DNA of 64,000 nucleotides from UBA6136 sp044350805 (GTDB taxonomy: Bacteria > Pseudomonadota > Gammaproteobacteria > Methylococcales > Methylococcaceae). The notes under the pieces are model-generated. The model was not told the origin of the DNA and did not search any database. It was given only the letters and a program-made list of their open reading frames with translations. Below, piece by piece: positions 7,437-17,273 of this stretch (positions are counted from its first letter, which is position 1; each line of letters starts with the position of its first letter). The position numbers were made by a program, and so were the translations under genes. The DNA lies in contig JBILGU010000006.1 in NCBI GenBank assembly GCA_044350805.1, forward strand, positions 1 to 64,000, written 5' to 3'.

Positions 7437-8534
7437 CTAACGCGATCGTATCGTCAGTCGGATGTCCTGTCCGACCTGACGGCATTGCGTCAGCTTTAAA
7501 TGTGGCGCATCCGCCAGGCGCTCAAGACCGGGAAGGTGAAAGAGTCCTCGCCCATGATCACCGAGAACGCGAGGAGCCATGTAGATGATCCATTCATCGA
7601 CAACACCCGCAGCCAAAAGGGCCCCATTGAGCGTGGGGCCACATTCGAAAAGCACCTCGTTGAATCCTTCTTGGCCAAGCCATTCGGAAACGGCGCTAAG
7701 GTCAATCCCCCCTCGGGGCGATGCTGGTAGCCGATGGGTTGAGGCTAACTGGTCTTGATTGGGTTCCTGAAGCGTGAGGACCCGATAGCTTCCTGAGGCT
7801 TCAAAAAAACGCGCATCTCGAGGGCAGCGCAGCATGGAATCGAGCAGGATCCGAACGGGTTGCTTCAGCGTCTGATGGGCTTCGGTGACACGGGCTGTCA
7901 TTGCCGGATTGTCTGCGAGCACCGTTCCGGATCCTGTCACGATGGCTGATGAGCGGGCTCTCAGCCGATGAACATCCTGGCGAGCCTGCGGCCCTGTAAT
8001 CCATTGGCTTTCCCCAGAGGCCATGGCCGTTCGTCCGTCAAGGCTCATGCCAATTTTGCTTCGGATCCAGGGTTTACCGGTGCGCATACGCTGAATGAAG
8101 CCGGGATTGAGATTCTCTGCATCCTGGGCAAGGAGACCCGATTGGGTGGTGATGCCGGCATCCTGAAGTCGCTTGAGTCCTTTACCTGCAACCAGGGGAT
8201 TCGGGTCTTCCATAGCGGCAACGACACGAGCCAGTCCATGACGCACCAATGCCTCTGCGCAGGGAGGGGTCCGGCCCTGATGATTGCAGGGTTCAAGCGT
8301 GACATAGGCCGTTCCCCCACGGGCTTTTTCACCCGCGGCCGCAAGGGCATGGACTTCCGCATGGGCCTCGCCTGCAATCTGATGCCAGCCTTCTCCGACA
8401 ATCTCTCCTTGATTGACGATGACGCATCCCACGCGAGGGTTGGGGTCTGTGCTCCAAAGCCCCTTTCGCGCCAATTCCAGTGCGCGAGCCATATAGCGTG
8501 CGTCTTCGGTTGAGAAATGCGTTTCGAGATTCAT
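7437..8534 (-). CDS. ribD: Bifunctional diaminohydroxyphosphoribosylaminopyrimidine deaminase / reductase
   Basis: Catalyses the deamination and side-chain reduction steps of riboflavin synthesis. The N-terminal cytidine-deaminase-like domain carries zinc ligands HAE (58-60), PCNHQGRTPPC (Cys83 and Cys92) and the NPRVGCVIV strand. The C-terminal reductase domain (from about residue 155) has the RSKIGMSLDGRTA and VTGSGTVLADNP segments. At 365 residues it has normal family length. It follows nrdR (73 bp) and is separated from ribE by two plus-strand genes. Confidence 0.96.
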   Translation of the reverse strand: MNLETHFSTEDARYMARALELARKGLWSTDPNPRVGCVIVNQGEIVGEGWHQIAGEAHAEVHALAAAGEKARGGTAYVTLEPCNHQGRTPPCAEALVRHGLARVVAAMEDPNPLVAGKGLKRLQDAGITTQSGLLAQDAENLNPGFIQRMRTGKPWIRSKIGMSLDGRTAMASGESQWITGPQARQDVHRLRARSSAIVTGSGTVLADNPAMTARVTEAHQTLKQPVRILLDSMLRCPRDARFFEASGSYRVLTLQEPNQDQLASTHRLPASPRGGIDLSAVSEWLGQEGFNEVLFECGPTLNGALLAAGVVDEWIIYMAPRVLGDHGRGLFHLPGLERLADAPHLKLTQCRQVGQDIRLTIRSR

Positions 8535-8607
8535 GGGTTGCGTTTGGCCTGATAGGCGCTATGCATCGGGGGTGGTCCTGACCTAACGGGTTCGAAAGGT
8601 CGTGATC

Positions 8608-9090
8608 CTAAGGCTCAGAAGGTGGCAGGGGCGATTTTGGGTCCAGCTCCAGATGATCGATCACTTCACGGAATTCGTTCACGTCCTGAAAGCTTCGGTA
8701 GACCGAGGCAAATCGGATATAAGCCACATGATCCAGGCCCGCGAGTTCGGACATGACGCTTTCGCCAATGAGGCGGGAGGGGACTTCGCGCTCACCCGTC
8801 CCAAGAAGTTTCTTCTCAATTCTGGCGATCGCCGCCTCGACTCGCTCGATATCGACCGGACGTTTTTCAAGGGCCCGCAGCATCCCCGCTCGAAGCTTGT
8901 CTTCCCGAAAGGGTTCCCGGTTTCCGTTGCTTTTGATGATGCGGGGTAGGGTGAGTTCAACGGTTTCAAATGTCGTAAATCTTTCCCGACATTCTGTGCA
9001 CTCGCGCCGACGTCTGACTTGGTCTCCTTCCTGAGAAAGTCTGGAATCGATGACTCGCGTGTCGTCCGCGCCGCAAAAAGGACATCGCAT
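8608..9090 (-). CDS. nrdR: Transcriptional repressor NrdR
   Basis: A 160-residue repressor of ribonucleotide reductase operons with an N-terminal zinc ribbon (Cys3, Cys6, Cys31, Cys34) followed by an ATP-cone domain (from about residue 49, with VELTLPRIIKSNG and REPFREDKL). The glyA-nrdR-ribD order is a frequent proteobacterial arrangement. The gap to glyA is 14 bp. Confidence 0.97.
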   Translation of the reverse strand: MRCPFCGADDTRVIDSRLSQEGDQVRRRRECTECRERFTTFETVELTLPRIIKSNGNREPFREDKLRAGMLRALEKRPVDIERVEAAIARIEKKLLGTGEREVPSRLIGESVMSELAGLDHVAYIRFASVYRSFQDVNEFREVIDHLELDPKSPLPPSEP

Positions 9091-9104
9091 CAGAAATCCT
9101 GAAG

Positions 9105-10364
9105 TTAAGCGTCCGGGTAAACCGGATAGCGCTTGCAGATTTGACTGACGTCATCACGCACCCGCTCAATGACGGCCTCATTATCAAGGTCATCAATGAC
9201 ATCGCAAATCCAGTCTGCTAGGTTCACGCAATCTGCCTCAGTGAACCCACGGGTGGTGACTGCGGGGGTCCCGATACGGATGCCGCTGGTCACGAAGGGG
9301 GACTGGGGATCGTTTGGAACCGCATTCTTGTTCACGGTGATGTGGGCGCGGCCCAGTGCGGCATCGACGGCCTTGCCGGTGACACCGCGTGCAATGAGAT
9401 CAACCAACATCAAGTGATTGTCGGTGCCACCTGAGACGATGTTCAGGCCTCGGGCCATGAACCGGCCGGCCATCGCCTGTGCATGGGTCACAACGCGTTG
9501 CTGGTAGGTTTTGAATTCAGGCTGCATGGCCTCCTTCAGGGCCACCGCCTTGGCGGCAATCACATGCATCAGGGGACCCCCCTGGATTCCCGGAAAGACC
9601 AGAGAGTTGAGTTTTTTCTCAATCTCCTCATTGGCCTTAGCGAGAATCAAGCCACCGCGGGGTCCCCGAAGGGTCTTGTGGGTGGTTGTGGTGGTGACGT
9701 CAGCGATAGCTACAGGACTCGGGTAGGCACCTGCAGCAACCAGCCCTGCCACATGCGCCATGTCCACAAGGAAGTAAGCGCCCACGTCATCGGCGACCTT
9801 GCGGAAGAAGGCCCAATCCACCACGCGGCTGTAGGCAGAAAATCCTGCAATGATCATCTTGGGTCTGTGCTCTTGGGCCAGCCTTGCCACCTCATCGTAA
9901 TCAATCAGGCCGGTCGAGGTATCAAGACCATATTGGATGGCGTTATAGAGTTTTCCCGAGAAGTTAACCTTCGCGCCATGGGTGAGGTGCCCGCCATGGG
10001 CAAGACTCATTCCCAGAATGGTATCGCCGGGATTGAGCAGGGCCATGAAGACTGCCGCATTGGCCTGAGAGCCCGAATGGGGCTGAACGTTGGCATAGTC
10101 CGCCGCAAAGAGGGTTTTGGCGCGTTCAATCGCCAGCGACTCGACAACATCCACATGCTCGCAACCGCCATAGTAGCGCTTGCCCGGATAGCCTTCGGCG
10201 TACTTGTTGGTCAAGACGGTTCCCTGCGCCTGAAGCACTCGGGGGCTTGCATAATTTTCTGACGCGATCAGTTCAATGTGATCTTCCTGGCGATGCTCTT
10301 CCGCTTGAATTGCGGACCAGAGTTCTTCATCAAAACCGGCGATTTCCATTCCTTTGCTGAACAT
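9105..10364 (-). CDS. glyA: Serine hydroxymethyltransferase
   Basis: A PLP enzyme interconverting serine and glycine with tetrahydrofolate, supplying one-carbon units. The 419-residue protein has the expected IELIASENY and NKYAEGYPGKRYYGG N-terminal blocks and the PLP-lysine segment TTTTHKTLRGPRGG (about residue 230). Probably heads the glyA-nrdR-ribD unit. Confidence 0.98.
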   Translation of the reverse strand: MFSKGMEIAGFDEELWSAIQAEEHRQEDHIELIASENYASPRVLQAQGTVLTNKYAEGYPGKRYYGGCEHVDVVESLAIERAKTLFAADYANVQPHSGSQANAAVFMALLNPGDTILGMSLAHGGHLTHGAKVNFSGKLYNAIQYGLDTSTGLIDYDEVARLAQEHRPKMIIAGFSAYSRVVDWAFFRKVADDVGAYFLVDMAHVAGLVAAGAYPSPVAIADVTTTTTHKTLRGPRGGLILAKANEEIEKKLNSLVFPGIQGGPLMHVIAAKAVALKEAMQPEFKTYQQRVVTHAQAMAGRFMARGLNIVSGGTDNHLMLVDLIARGVTGKAVDAALGRAHITVNKNAVPNDPQSPFVTSGIRIGTPAVTTRGFTEADCVNLADWICDVIDDLDNEAVIERVRDDVSQICKRYPVYPDA

Positions 10365-10423
10365 GATGGGAACCTAGATGGGATAGGGAATTGGCCTTGA
10401 TTTATACCACGAAAGAGGGGGGG

Positions 10424-13108
10424 CTACGACTCACCAACCAGTTCGACAATGGTCTCTTTAAGCTTGAGTCGAAGTTGGTTGTCGCTGAGGGGCAGATTGT
10501 CTTTTCCCGTGAGAAGAAAGATATCTTCAGCCCGGCTGCCGATGGTGGAGATCCTTGCATTATTCAGTCGGACATCGCACTGGGAGAATGCGCGGCCGAC
10601 CTTGGAGAGAAGGCCCGGCCGGTCTGTGGCGATCAGTTCCATGACCGTCCCTTGTCGTTGAGGCTCATCACGAAAAGTGACTTGGGTAGGAACAGCAAAG
10701 TGGCGGATCTGCCGAGCTTCTCGCCGCTGAACCTGAAGATCAGCCTGGTCCTGGCCCGACAAGGCCTCCCGCAGCCGAACGGAAATTTGTACTTGCCGCA
10801 TGGGGTCGGTCAGGCGCTCCCCTGATTGTTCCAAGACATGATAGCTGTGCACGACGTAATCTTGCGTGCTGGTAATGATGCGGGCGTCCAGGACGGTCAG
10901 GTTGAGCTGATCCAGAATTGCTGTGGTCCTTGGAAAGATGAGGTCGTTCTGGCGCGCATAGATGAAGACCTCCGCACTTCCTCGCTGACTGACGGTTCGC
11001 AGGAGAACCAGCGGGGGTTCCTTTCCACGAAACGCATCCAGCGCAACGGTGTGCCAAACAATTTCTTCCGGGTGATACCTCAGGAAGTATTCCTCACTAA
11101 AAACTTCATTCCAGATCGCGCAAGTTCGCGTTTCTGGAATGCCCAGCCTAAGCAGCTTTTCGAGGGTTTCCTTTTTAACGGCGGCGAGTTTTTCTTCCTG
11201 TTGCAAAGGATTGGTCAGGCCTCGACGGAACATCCACCGGGCCTGTTCGTAAAGCTCTCTCAAAAGGGCATCTCGCCAGGAGTTCCAGAGGTTTGGATTG
11301 GTCGCCCGAATGTCGGCCACGGTTAAAAGATAAAGGTAATCCAGAGTCGTTTGGTCGCGAAGGGTCGTCGCAAAGGCATGGATGATCTTTGGATCACTGA
11401 TGTCTTTGCGTTGAGCAGTCAAGGACATGAGGAGATGATTTTGAACCACCCAGCAGACTCTTTGCGTGTCCGCCTCCCCAATCCCATGCCGCTTGCAGAA
11501 GTCGGCGGCAATATCGGCACCGAGGGTCGAGTGGTCCCCGCCGCTGCCTTTTGCGATGTCATGCATCAGCCCGGCAACATAGAGAAGTTCCGGTTTCTCA
11601 ATCCGTTTGAAGATCTCATTCGGGACTGGGTGGGTTTCCCGGTACTGCTCCAGTGCAAAGCGGCGAAGGTTTCGGACAACAAAAAGGGTGTGCTCATCCA
11701 CGGTGTAAACATGGAAGAGGTCGTATTGCATGCGTCCGACAACTCGGGCAAATGCGGGCAGGTAGGCGGCCAGAACGCCGTATCGATTCATCCGTCGCAA
11801 CTGATGGGTGACCCCGACAGGCTGGCGCAAAATGTCCATGAAAAGGCTGCAGGCCTTAGGGTTTTCCCTGAAACGGTCATCGATTCTTTCGAGATTCTGA
11901 CGAATCAGACGAATCGTTGATGCCCGAATGCCTTTGAGCTCAGGGCGAGTTTGCAACAGGAGCAGGATTTCAAAAATTGCCAGGGGTCTTTGCTGGAAGA
12001 TCTCTGTGTCGACGACTTCAAGATACCCATCGACGCTGCGGAAGTCCGATGTGACGGCCTCGACCTTGAAGGGGTGCTCGCTATGCAGAATGACTTCTTC
12101 AAAAAGCTGCATCAGAAGTTCGTTGAGTCGTTCAAGCCCCATGACGGTTCGAAAATACAGCTGCATGAACTGTTCAACGGCGTGGTTCACGTTCTCGGAC
12201 TCAACACCGAAAAGACGAGCCAGCTCCTTCTGGTACTCAAAAAGGAGTCGCTCCTCAGGGCGGTTGGTGATCACATGGAGCGCGAATCGAATTTCCCAAA
12301 GGAAGTCACGTGCTTTTTCGAGTTCCTCATGCTCTGCCTCGGTCAGCCAGCCCAGCTGGACCAGATTCAGTTCCCGAAGGTCATAGTGCCGCTTGATGAT
12401 CCAGTGAATGTTCTGGATATCTCTGAGGCCACCCGGGCCCTCTTTGATATTCGGCTCCAGATTAAAGGCGGTGTCGTGAAACTTGGCGTAGCGAGCGGCT
12501 TGTTCTTCGCGTTTGGCTTCGAAAAACTCGTCCGAAGGCCAAAGGAGGGCGGGACTGATTTCCTGTTCGAGCCGCGCATATAGGGCGCTATCCCCGTGAA
12601 GCAGTCTGGACTCAAGGAGGTTGGTCATGACCGTTTGGTCTTTGACCGCCTCCTCAATGCACTCATAGAGCCCGCGCACGCTCTGCGCCGGGCGCAGTCC
12701 GATGTCCCAGATGAATTGGAGGAATCCAGCGATTTGGGTGTCAGTCTTTGGACACTCCCGAACAGAGGGGTCCTTCAAGATCAGAAGGTCAACATCCGAA
12801 TGGGGATGCATCTCCCGGCGCCCATAGCCGCCAACGGCAATCAGACTGGGTCTTGGAGTTTCAACGTCTGTGAGGAAGTCTTGCCAGATAAAGCTGAGAA
12901 GCTCATCGATGAAGTCAGAGCGCCAGCGAATGAGATCCCGAGCGGTTTCTCCGGCAGCAAAGCGCTCCCTAAGAAGGCTCTGATGTAATTTGGCAGCTTC
13001 GGTGCAGGCGGCTTTGGGGTCCAGTCCCGAAAACCGTCCGGGCTCAACTTGGGGAGAGAGCGTTTCGAATATCAAGGGGTTCCTCCGCCCGCCGGGTGAG
13101 GATTTCAA
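10424..13108 (-). CDS. glnD: Bifunctional uridylyltransferase / uridylyl-removing enzyme
   Basis: Senses glutamine and (de)uridylylates PII proteins. The 894-residue order is: nucleotidyltransferase (GGYGRREMHPHSDVD, about 93-107), central GlnD helical region, HD domain (MHDIAKGSGGDHS, about 515), and two C-terminal ACT domains (from about 700 and 805). The annotated start overlaps the 3' end of map by 65 bp; a slightly shorter start is possible. Coupled to map in an operon. Confidence 0.96.
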   Translation of the reverse strand: MKSSPGGRRNPLIFETLSPQVEPGRFSGLDPKAACTEAAKLHQSLLRERFAAGETARDLIRWRSDFIDELLSFIWQDFLTDVETPRPSLIAVGGYGRREMHPHSDVDLLILKDPSVRECPKTDTQIAGFLQFIWDIGLRPAQSVRGLYECIEEAVKDQTVMTNLLESRLLHGDSALYARLEQEISPALLWPSDEFFEAKREEQAARYAKFHDTAFNLEPNIKEGPGGLRDIQNIHWIIKRHYDLRELNLVQLGWLTEAEHEELEKARDFLWEIRFALHVITNRPEERLLFEYQKELARLFGVESENVNHAVEQFMQLYFRTVMGLERLNELLMQLFEEVILHSEHPFKVEAVTSDFRSVDGYLEVVDTEIFQQRPLAIFEILLLLQTRPELKGIRASTIRLIRQNLERIDDRFRENPKACSLFMDILRQPVGVTHQLRRMNRYGVLAAYLPAFARVVGRMQYDLFHVYTVDEHTLFVVRNLRRFALEQYRETHPVPNEIFKRIEKPELLYVAGLMHDIAKGSGGDHSTLGADIAADFCKRHGIGEADTQRVCWVVQNHLLMSLTAQRKDISDPKIIHAFATTLRDQTTLDYLYLLTVADIRATNPNLWNSWRDALLRELYEQARWMFRRGLTNPLQQEEKLAAVKKETLEKLLRLGIPETRTCAIWNEVFSEEYFLRYHPEEIVWHTVALDAFRGKEPPLVLLRTVSQRGSAEVFIYARQNDLIFPRTTAILDQLNLTVLDARIITSTQDYVVHSYHVLEQSGERLTDPMRQVQISVRLREALSGQDQADLQVQRREARQIRHFAVPTQVTFRDEPQRQGTVMELIATDRPGLLSKVGRAFSQCDVRLNNARISTIGSRAEDIFLLTGKDNLPLSDNQLRLKLKETIVELVGES

Positions 13109-13838
13109 AACCCTCGGGTGTCACTGCGACCATATGTTCCCACTGGGCAGAAAGGCTATGGTCCTTGGTCACGGCGGTCCAGCCGTCGGGAAGAATTTTG
13201 ACGTGACGTTTGCCCAGATTCAGCATCGGTTCAATAGTGAAAACCATACCTTCTTCGAGCTTTAATCCGGTTCCCGGAGTTCCATAGTGAAGAACTTGAG
13301 GGTCCTCGTGGAAGTCTTTTCCAATGCCATGTCCGCAAAATTCCTGGACAACCGACAGGCCATGGGATTCGGCATGTCGTTGGATGGCGTTTCCGATATC
13401 ACCCAGCGTGGCTCCGGGTTTGACCTCAAGAATGCCGAGGTACATGGCTTCCTGGCAGATTTTTGCCAGCCGGCTTGCGCGGATCGGAACATCCCCGACC
13501 AAAAACATCTTGCTGGTGTCGCCATGGTATCCATCTTTGATGACCGTGATGTCGACATTGATGATGTCGCCACTCTTCAGCTTTTTTGGGCCAGGAATGC
13601 CGTGACAGACCGTGTGGTTGACCGAGGTGCAGATCGACTTGGGGAATCCCCTGTAATTCAGGGGGGCCGGGATCGCCTGCTGAACGTTGACGATGTAATC
13701 GTGGCAGATTCGATCGAGCTCTTCGGTCGTCACACCGGCGATCACATAAGGCTCGATCATTTCGAGGACTTCGGCCGCCAAACGGCCTGCCACTCTCATG
13801 GTCTCGATTTCTTCTGAAGTCTTGATGCGGATGGTCAT
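13044..13838 (-). CDS. map: Methionine aminopeptidase, type I
   Basis: Removes the initiator Met from nascent proteins. The 264-residue protein shows the metal ligands in order: Asp in INVDITVIKDGYHGD, His in GHGIGKDFHE, Glu in FTIEPM, and the final Glu in QWEHMVAVT. It is divergent from rpsB as in many proteobacteria, with a 217-bp intergenic region between them. Confidence 0.97.
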   Translation of the reverse strand: MTIRIKTSEEIETMRVAGRLAAEVLEMIEPYVIAGVTTEELDRICHDYIVNVQQAIPAPLNYRGFPKSICTSVNHTVCHGIPGPKKLKSGDIINVDITVIKDGYHGDTSKMFLVGDVPIRASRLAKICQEAMYLGILEVKPGATLGDIGNAIQRHAESHGLSVVQEFCGHGIGKDFHEDPQVLHYGTPGTGLKLEEGMVFTIEPMLNLGKRHVKILPDGWTAVTKDHSLSAQWEHMVAVTPEGFEILTRRAEEPLDIRNALSPS

Positions 13839-13897
13839 CGGGATTGGCCTGATGGAGCCCAGAGGGTATCCCAGGGGCGTGACTTAGGGTGGATGGA

Positions 13898-13926
13898 TTG
13901 TTGAGATAAGCCGTTCATGGTATAAA
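13898..13926 (+). promoter_or_regulatory. Candidate sigma70 promoter for rpsB-tsf
   Basis: TTGTTG (13898-13903), a 17-bp spacer and TATAAA (13921-13926) lie on the plus strand. A roughly 120-nt leader follows before rpsB, including a small CCGGT/ACCGG hairpin (13986-13999), a place where S2 autoregulation acts in Gammaproteobacteria. Confidence 0.55.
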
Positions 13927-14055
13927 GGCCTGCTTTTTTTAGCAATAACCCACACACATGTCGTCACGCTCGACAGGGTGCCGGGCCGGTCCTTACCGGT
14001 TGCGGTCGTCGTTCGGGACATGTGGAGGCACAACCCTAACCTTTAAGGAGTTTTC

Positions 14056-14814
14056 ATGTCGACTGTAACCATGCGCCAGATGCTTGAGGCCGGTGTTCAC
14101 TTCGGACACCAGACCCGCTACTGGAATCCCAAGATGGCACCTTTCATTTATGGTGCGCGCAGCAACATTCATATCATTAACCTCGAAAAGTCGCTTCCGC
14201 TTTTCAAGGACGCTATGGCTTATCTGGAGCAGATTGCTGCAAAGCGCGGCAAGATCCTGTTTGTAGGCACTAAGCGGACCACCCGGACGGTTGTTCAGGA
14301 AGAAGCGCTGCGTTGCGGTATGCCCTACGTCAACCACCGCTGGCTCGGCGGCATGCTCACTAACTTTAAGACCATCAAGCAGTCAGTGGCTCGCATGAAG
14401 GATCTTGAAGCCATGCGTGATGATGGTCGCCTTCAACGTTTCAGCAAGAAGGAAGGGCTGGGCATGATGCGTGAACTCGAAAAGCTCGAGAACAGCATGG
14501 GCGGTATCCGGGATATGGATCGCCTGCCCGAGGTGCTTTTCGTTCTGGATGTCGGTTACGAGCACAACGCGATCAGCGAGGCGCATAAGTTGGGCATTCC
14601 GGTTGTTGGCATTGTGGACACGAACAACAATCCGACCGGTATTGATTTCATCATTCCCGGTAACGATGACTCGATTCGTGCGGTCCAGCTCTATGTTCAG
14701 AGTGCGGCCACCGCGATTCTTCAGGGCAAGGCCAACAGCCTGAGCGTTCCGTCAAGCGAAGATGACTTCGTTGAAATGGATGCGGCTCCTGCTCCTGCAG
14801 CCACTGCGGAGTAA
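14056..14814 (+). CDS. rpsB: 30S ribosomal protein S2
   Basis: The 252-residue S2 protein with its diagnostic MRQMLEAGVHFGHQTRYWNP start and HRWLGGMLTNFKT block. The ribosome-binding site AAGGAG is six nucleotides before the ATG. It is first in the rpsB-tsf-pyrH-frr series; an attenuator-like hairpin separates it from tsf. Confidence 0.99.
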   Translation: MSTVTMRQMLEAGVHFGHQTRYWNPKMAPFIYGARSNIHIINLEKSLPLFKDAMAYLEQIAAKRGKILFVGTKRTTRTVVQEEALRCGMPYVNHRWLGGMLTNFKTIKQSVARMKDLEAMRDDGRLQRFSKKEGLGMMRELEKLENSMGGIRDMDRLPEVLFVLDVGYEHNAISEAHKLGIPVVGIVDTNNNPTGIDFIIPGNDDSIRAVQLYVQSAATAILQGKANSLSVPSSEDDFVEMDAAPAPAATAE

Positions 14815-14863
14815 CCGGTGCGAGACGGGTCATGGATGACCTGTCCCCCGGCTTGAATTGAAG

Positions 14864-14887
14864 ACGCCTCCGGACCGGGGGCGTTTT
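14864..14887 (+). terminator. Terminator/attenuator between rpsB and tsf
   Basis: ACGCCTCC (14864-14871) pairs with GGGGGCGT (14877-14884), one T-G pair, loop GGACC, followed by TTTT. In E. coli a comparable site reduces tsf expression relative to rpsB. Confidence 0.7.
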
Positions 14888-14957
14888 GTTACTTGTTGAT
14901 GCCGCTTGAGCGTCAACATGAATCTGCTGACATTTAAAGACTATTGAGGATTGCTTC

Positions 14958-15845
14958 ATGTCGAATATTACGGCCGGAATGGTTAAGGAACTGCGTGAGC
15001 GCACAGGTTCCGGGATGATGGAATGCAAAAAGGCACTGACCGAAACCAACGGTGATCTTGAAGCCGCGGTAGAGCTGATGCGTAAGGCCGGTCTTGCCAA
15101 GGCGGACAAGAAGTCTGGTCGCACCGCGGCTGAAGGCATCATCGTTGCAAAGGCGAGCGCCGACGGAAAGACGGCGGCGATCGTTGAAGTCAACTCTGAA
15201 ACCGACTTTGTCGCCAAGGGCGACGATTTCGTTGCATTTGCGAATCTGGTTGCTGAAACTGCGCTTGGTTCTGCTGCAACGACCCTGGAGGAGCTTCTTG
15301 CGGTCAAGATTGCAAGCACCGGTGAAACCGTTGAAGAAACCCGCAGAGCAATGATCGCAAAGATCGGCGAGAACATTGCGGTTCGTCGCTTTGAGCGTTT
15401 CAGCGCACCGGCAGGTCTTGTAGCCAGCTACCTTCATGGCAGCCGGATCGGCGTTCTGGTTGAACTTGCGGGGGGCGATGCGGCACTCGGCAAGGATGTA
15501 GCGATGCATGTTGCTGCGACGAAGCCGAACTGTGTTGACGAGACCGGTGTCGATGCTGAGCTCATCGAAAAGGAAAAGGCGATCTTCAGCGCACAGGCTG
15601 AAGCCAGTGGCAAGCCAGCCAACGTCATCGAGAAGATGGTCGAAGGTCGTATCAAGAAGTTCCTCGGCGAAATCACGCTGGTCGGCCAGCCCTTCGTCAA
15701 AGACCCCGATCAGACGGTGGGCAAGCTGCTGGCCGACAAGGGGGCCAAGGTGGCAAGATTTGTTCGACTTGAGGTCGGTGAAGGGATCGAAAAGGTCGAG
15801 AGCAACTTCGCCGAAGAGGTGATGGCCCAGGTCAGGGGTTCCTGA
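14958..15845 (+). CDS. tsf: Elongation factor Ts
   Basis: The guanine-nucleotide exchange factor for EF-Tu. The 295-residue protein begins with the UBA-like domain (VKELRERTGSGMMECKKAL) and has the VNSETDFVA signature at about residue 80, then the core dimer-like domain and C-terminal module. Full length. Confidence 0.99.
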   Translation: MSNITAGMVKELRERTGSGMMECKKALTETNGDLEAAVELMRKAGLAKADKKSGRTAAEGIIVAKASADGKTAAIVEVNSETDFVAKGDDFVAFANLVAETALGSAATTLEELLAVKIASTGETVEETRRAMIAKIGENIAVRRFERFSAPAGLVASYLHGSRIGVLVELAGGDAALGKDVAMHVAATKPNCVDETGVDAELIEKEKAIFSAQAEASGKPANVIEKMVEGRIKKFLGEITLVGQPFVKDPDQTVGKLLADKGAKVARFVRLEVGEGIEKVESNFAEEVMAQVRGS

Positions 15846-15865
15846 TTCTGTCTGCCTGACTGCAG

Positions 15866-15891
15866 CCCATCGGGGACTTAGACCCGGTGGG
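15866..15891 (+). other. Hairpin between tsf and pyrH
   Basis: CCCATCGGG (15866-15874) can pair with CCCGGTGGG (15883-15891) over an 8-nt loop, with one G-T pair. There is no T-run after it, so it is more likely an RNA-stability or processing hairpin than a terminator. Confidence 0.35.
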
Positions 15892-15937
15892 CGCCCCTCT
15901 TGATCTATCCTTTAACTGCTGGCAACGCGACGGACCC

Positions 15938-16666
15938 ATGAGTACTCCAAAATACCAACGTATCCTGTTGAAGCTAAGTGGTGAGGCCCTGATGGGAGAC
16001 AAGGGCGGTGGCATCGATGCCGCCACCATCGGTCGCCTGGCAAAGGAGATCCAGGAGCTCTGCAACGCGGGGGTTCAGGTCGGTCTGGTGATCGGCGGGG
16101 GCAATATCATTCGAGGGGCTCAGACGGCCGGACAGGGCCTCGAGCGCGTGACGGGCGACTATATGGGCATGTTGGCCACGGTGCTGAATGCTCTGGCGAT
16201 GCAGGATGCCTTGGAGCACCAGGGACGTCCGGTTCGCGTCATGTCGGCCCTCAAGATTAATCAGGTGTGCGAGGACTACATTCGCCGCCGCGCCATTCGC
16301 CACCTTGAAAAGGGGCGTGTGGTCATTTTTGCTGCAGGCACGGGTAATCCCTTTTTCACAACGGACACGGCAGCAAGCCTTCGAGCCGTTGAAATCGGGG
16401 CTAATCTCCTGATCAAGGCGACCAAGGTCGATGGCGTTTATACCGCCGATCCGGTCAAGGATCCCGATGCCCGTCTTTATGAACGGCTGACCTTTGACGA
16501 AGCCCTGGATCAGCGGCTGAATGTCATGGATGCCACAGCTCTGGTCCTGTGCCGAGATCACGACATGCCCTTGAGGGTGATGAACGTGTTCGAACCGGGT
16601 GCAGTAATGCGTTTGGTGATGGGCGAGAGCGTTGGTTCACTGATTGAAAGTGGGAACAAGTCATGA
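15938..16666 (+). CDS. pyrH: Uridylate kinase
   Basis: Phosphorylates UMP to UDP. The ATG at 15938 is chosen because the conserved start (YQRILLKLSGEALMG) lies immediately after it; an upstream in-frame GTG at 15887 would add 17 unrelated residues. The 242-residue product has the amino-acid-kinase fold motifs GLVIGGGNI and KATKVDGVYTADP. Its stop overlaps the frr start by 4 bp. Confidence 0.97.
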   Translation: MSTPKYQRILLKLSGEALMGDKGGGIDAATIGRLAKEIQELCNAGVQVGLVIGGGNIIRGAQTAGQGLERVTGDYMGMLATVLNALAMQDALEHQGRPVRVMSALKINQVCEDYIRRRAIRHLEKGRVVIFAAGTGNPFFTTDTAASLRAVEIGANLLIKATKVDGVYTADPVKDPDARLYERLTFDEALDQRLNVMDATALVLCRDHDMPLRVMNVFEPGAVMRLVMGESVGSLIESGNKS

Positions 16667-17220
16667 TCGAAGATCTTCATAAGAAAACCTCCGAGCGCAT
16701 GGGCAAGAGCATCGAGTCACTGAAGCTGGAATTGGCCAAGATCCGGACCGGCAGAGCGCACCCGAGCCTTCTGGACCATGTGATGGTCTCCTATTATGGC
16801 AATGATGTTCCATTGAGCCAGACGGCCAACGTGACCGTCGAAGATGCGCGAACGCTGGCGGTTGCCCCATGGGAGCGCACCATGGTTCAGGCGATTGAGA
16901 AGGCCATCATGACGTCTGATCTCGGACTGAATCCCTCGACCTCCGGAACCGTGATTCGGGTTCCAATGCCGCCGCTCACGGAAGAGCGCCGCAAGGATCT
17001 GATCAAGGTCGTTCGGGCAGAAGCCGAGAATTCGCGAGTGGCCATCCGAAATATCCGTCGCGATGCCAACAACGATCTCAAGAACGCCGTCAAGGACAAG
17101 CTGATTTCTGAGGACGACGAGCGTCGCAGCCAGGAACAGGTCCAAAAACTGACGGATCAGTTCGTGAAGGAAGTGGACAGCCTTCTCGAACAGAAGGAAA
17201 AGGACCTCCTCGCGATCTGA
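16663..17220 (+). CDS. frr: Ribosome recycling factor
   Basis: A 185-residue RRF that splits post-termination ribosomes with EF-G. Typical blocks: KIRTGRAHPSLLDHV near the N-terminus, PLTEERRKDLIKV at about 104, and the NIRRDANNDLK segment. ATGA overlap with pyrH. Confidence 0.99.
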   Translation: MIEDLHKKTSERMGKSIESLKLELAKIRTGRAHPSLLDHVMVSYYGNDVPLSQTANVTVEDARTLAVAPWERTMVQAIEKAIMTSDLGLNPSTSGTVIRVPMPPLTEERRKDLIKVVRAEAENSRVAIRNIRRDANNDLKNAVKDKLISEDDERRSQEQVQKLTDQFVKEVDSLLEQKEKDLLAI

Positions 17221-17273
17221 GGGCGCGGGAGCCGGCACAAAACGGCACCCCACCCGCGGCTAGTCCGAGCTCC

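Noticed and set aside
9483..10262. Long antisense frame across glyA (259 codons)
   Set aside because: A shadow of the strongly supported glyA gene; composition mirrors its codon bias.
11351..12583. Antisense frames across glnD
   Set aside because: Opposite-strand shadows of glnD without ribosome-binding sites or recognisable domains.
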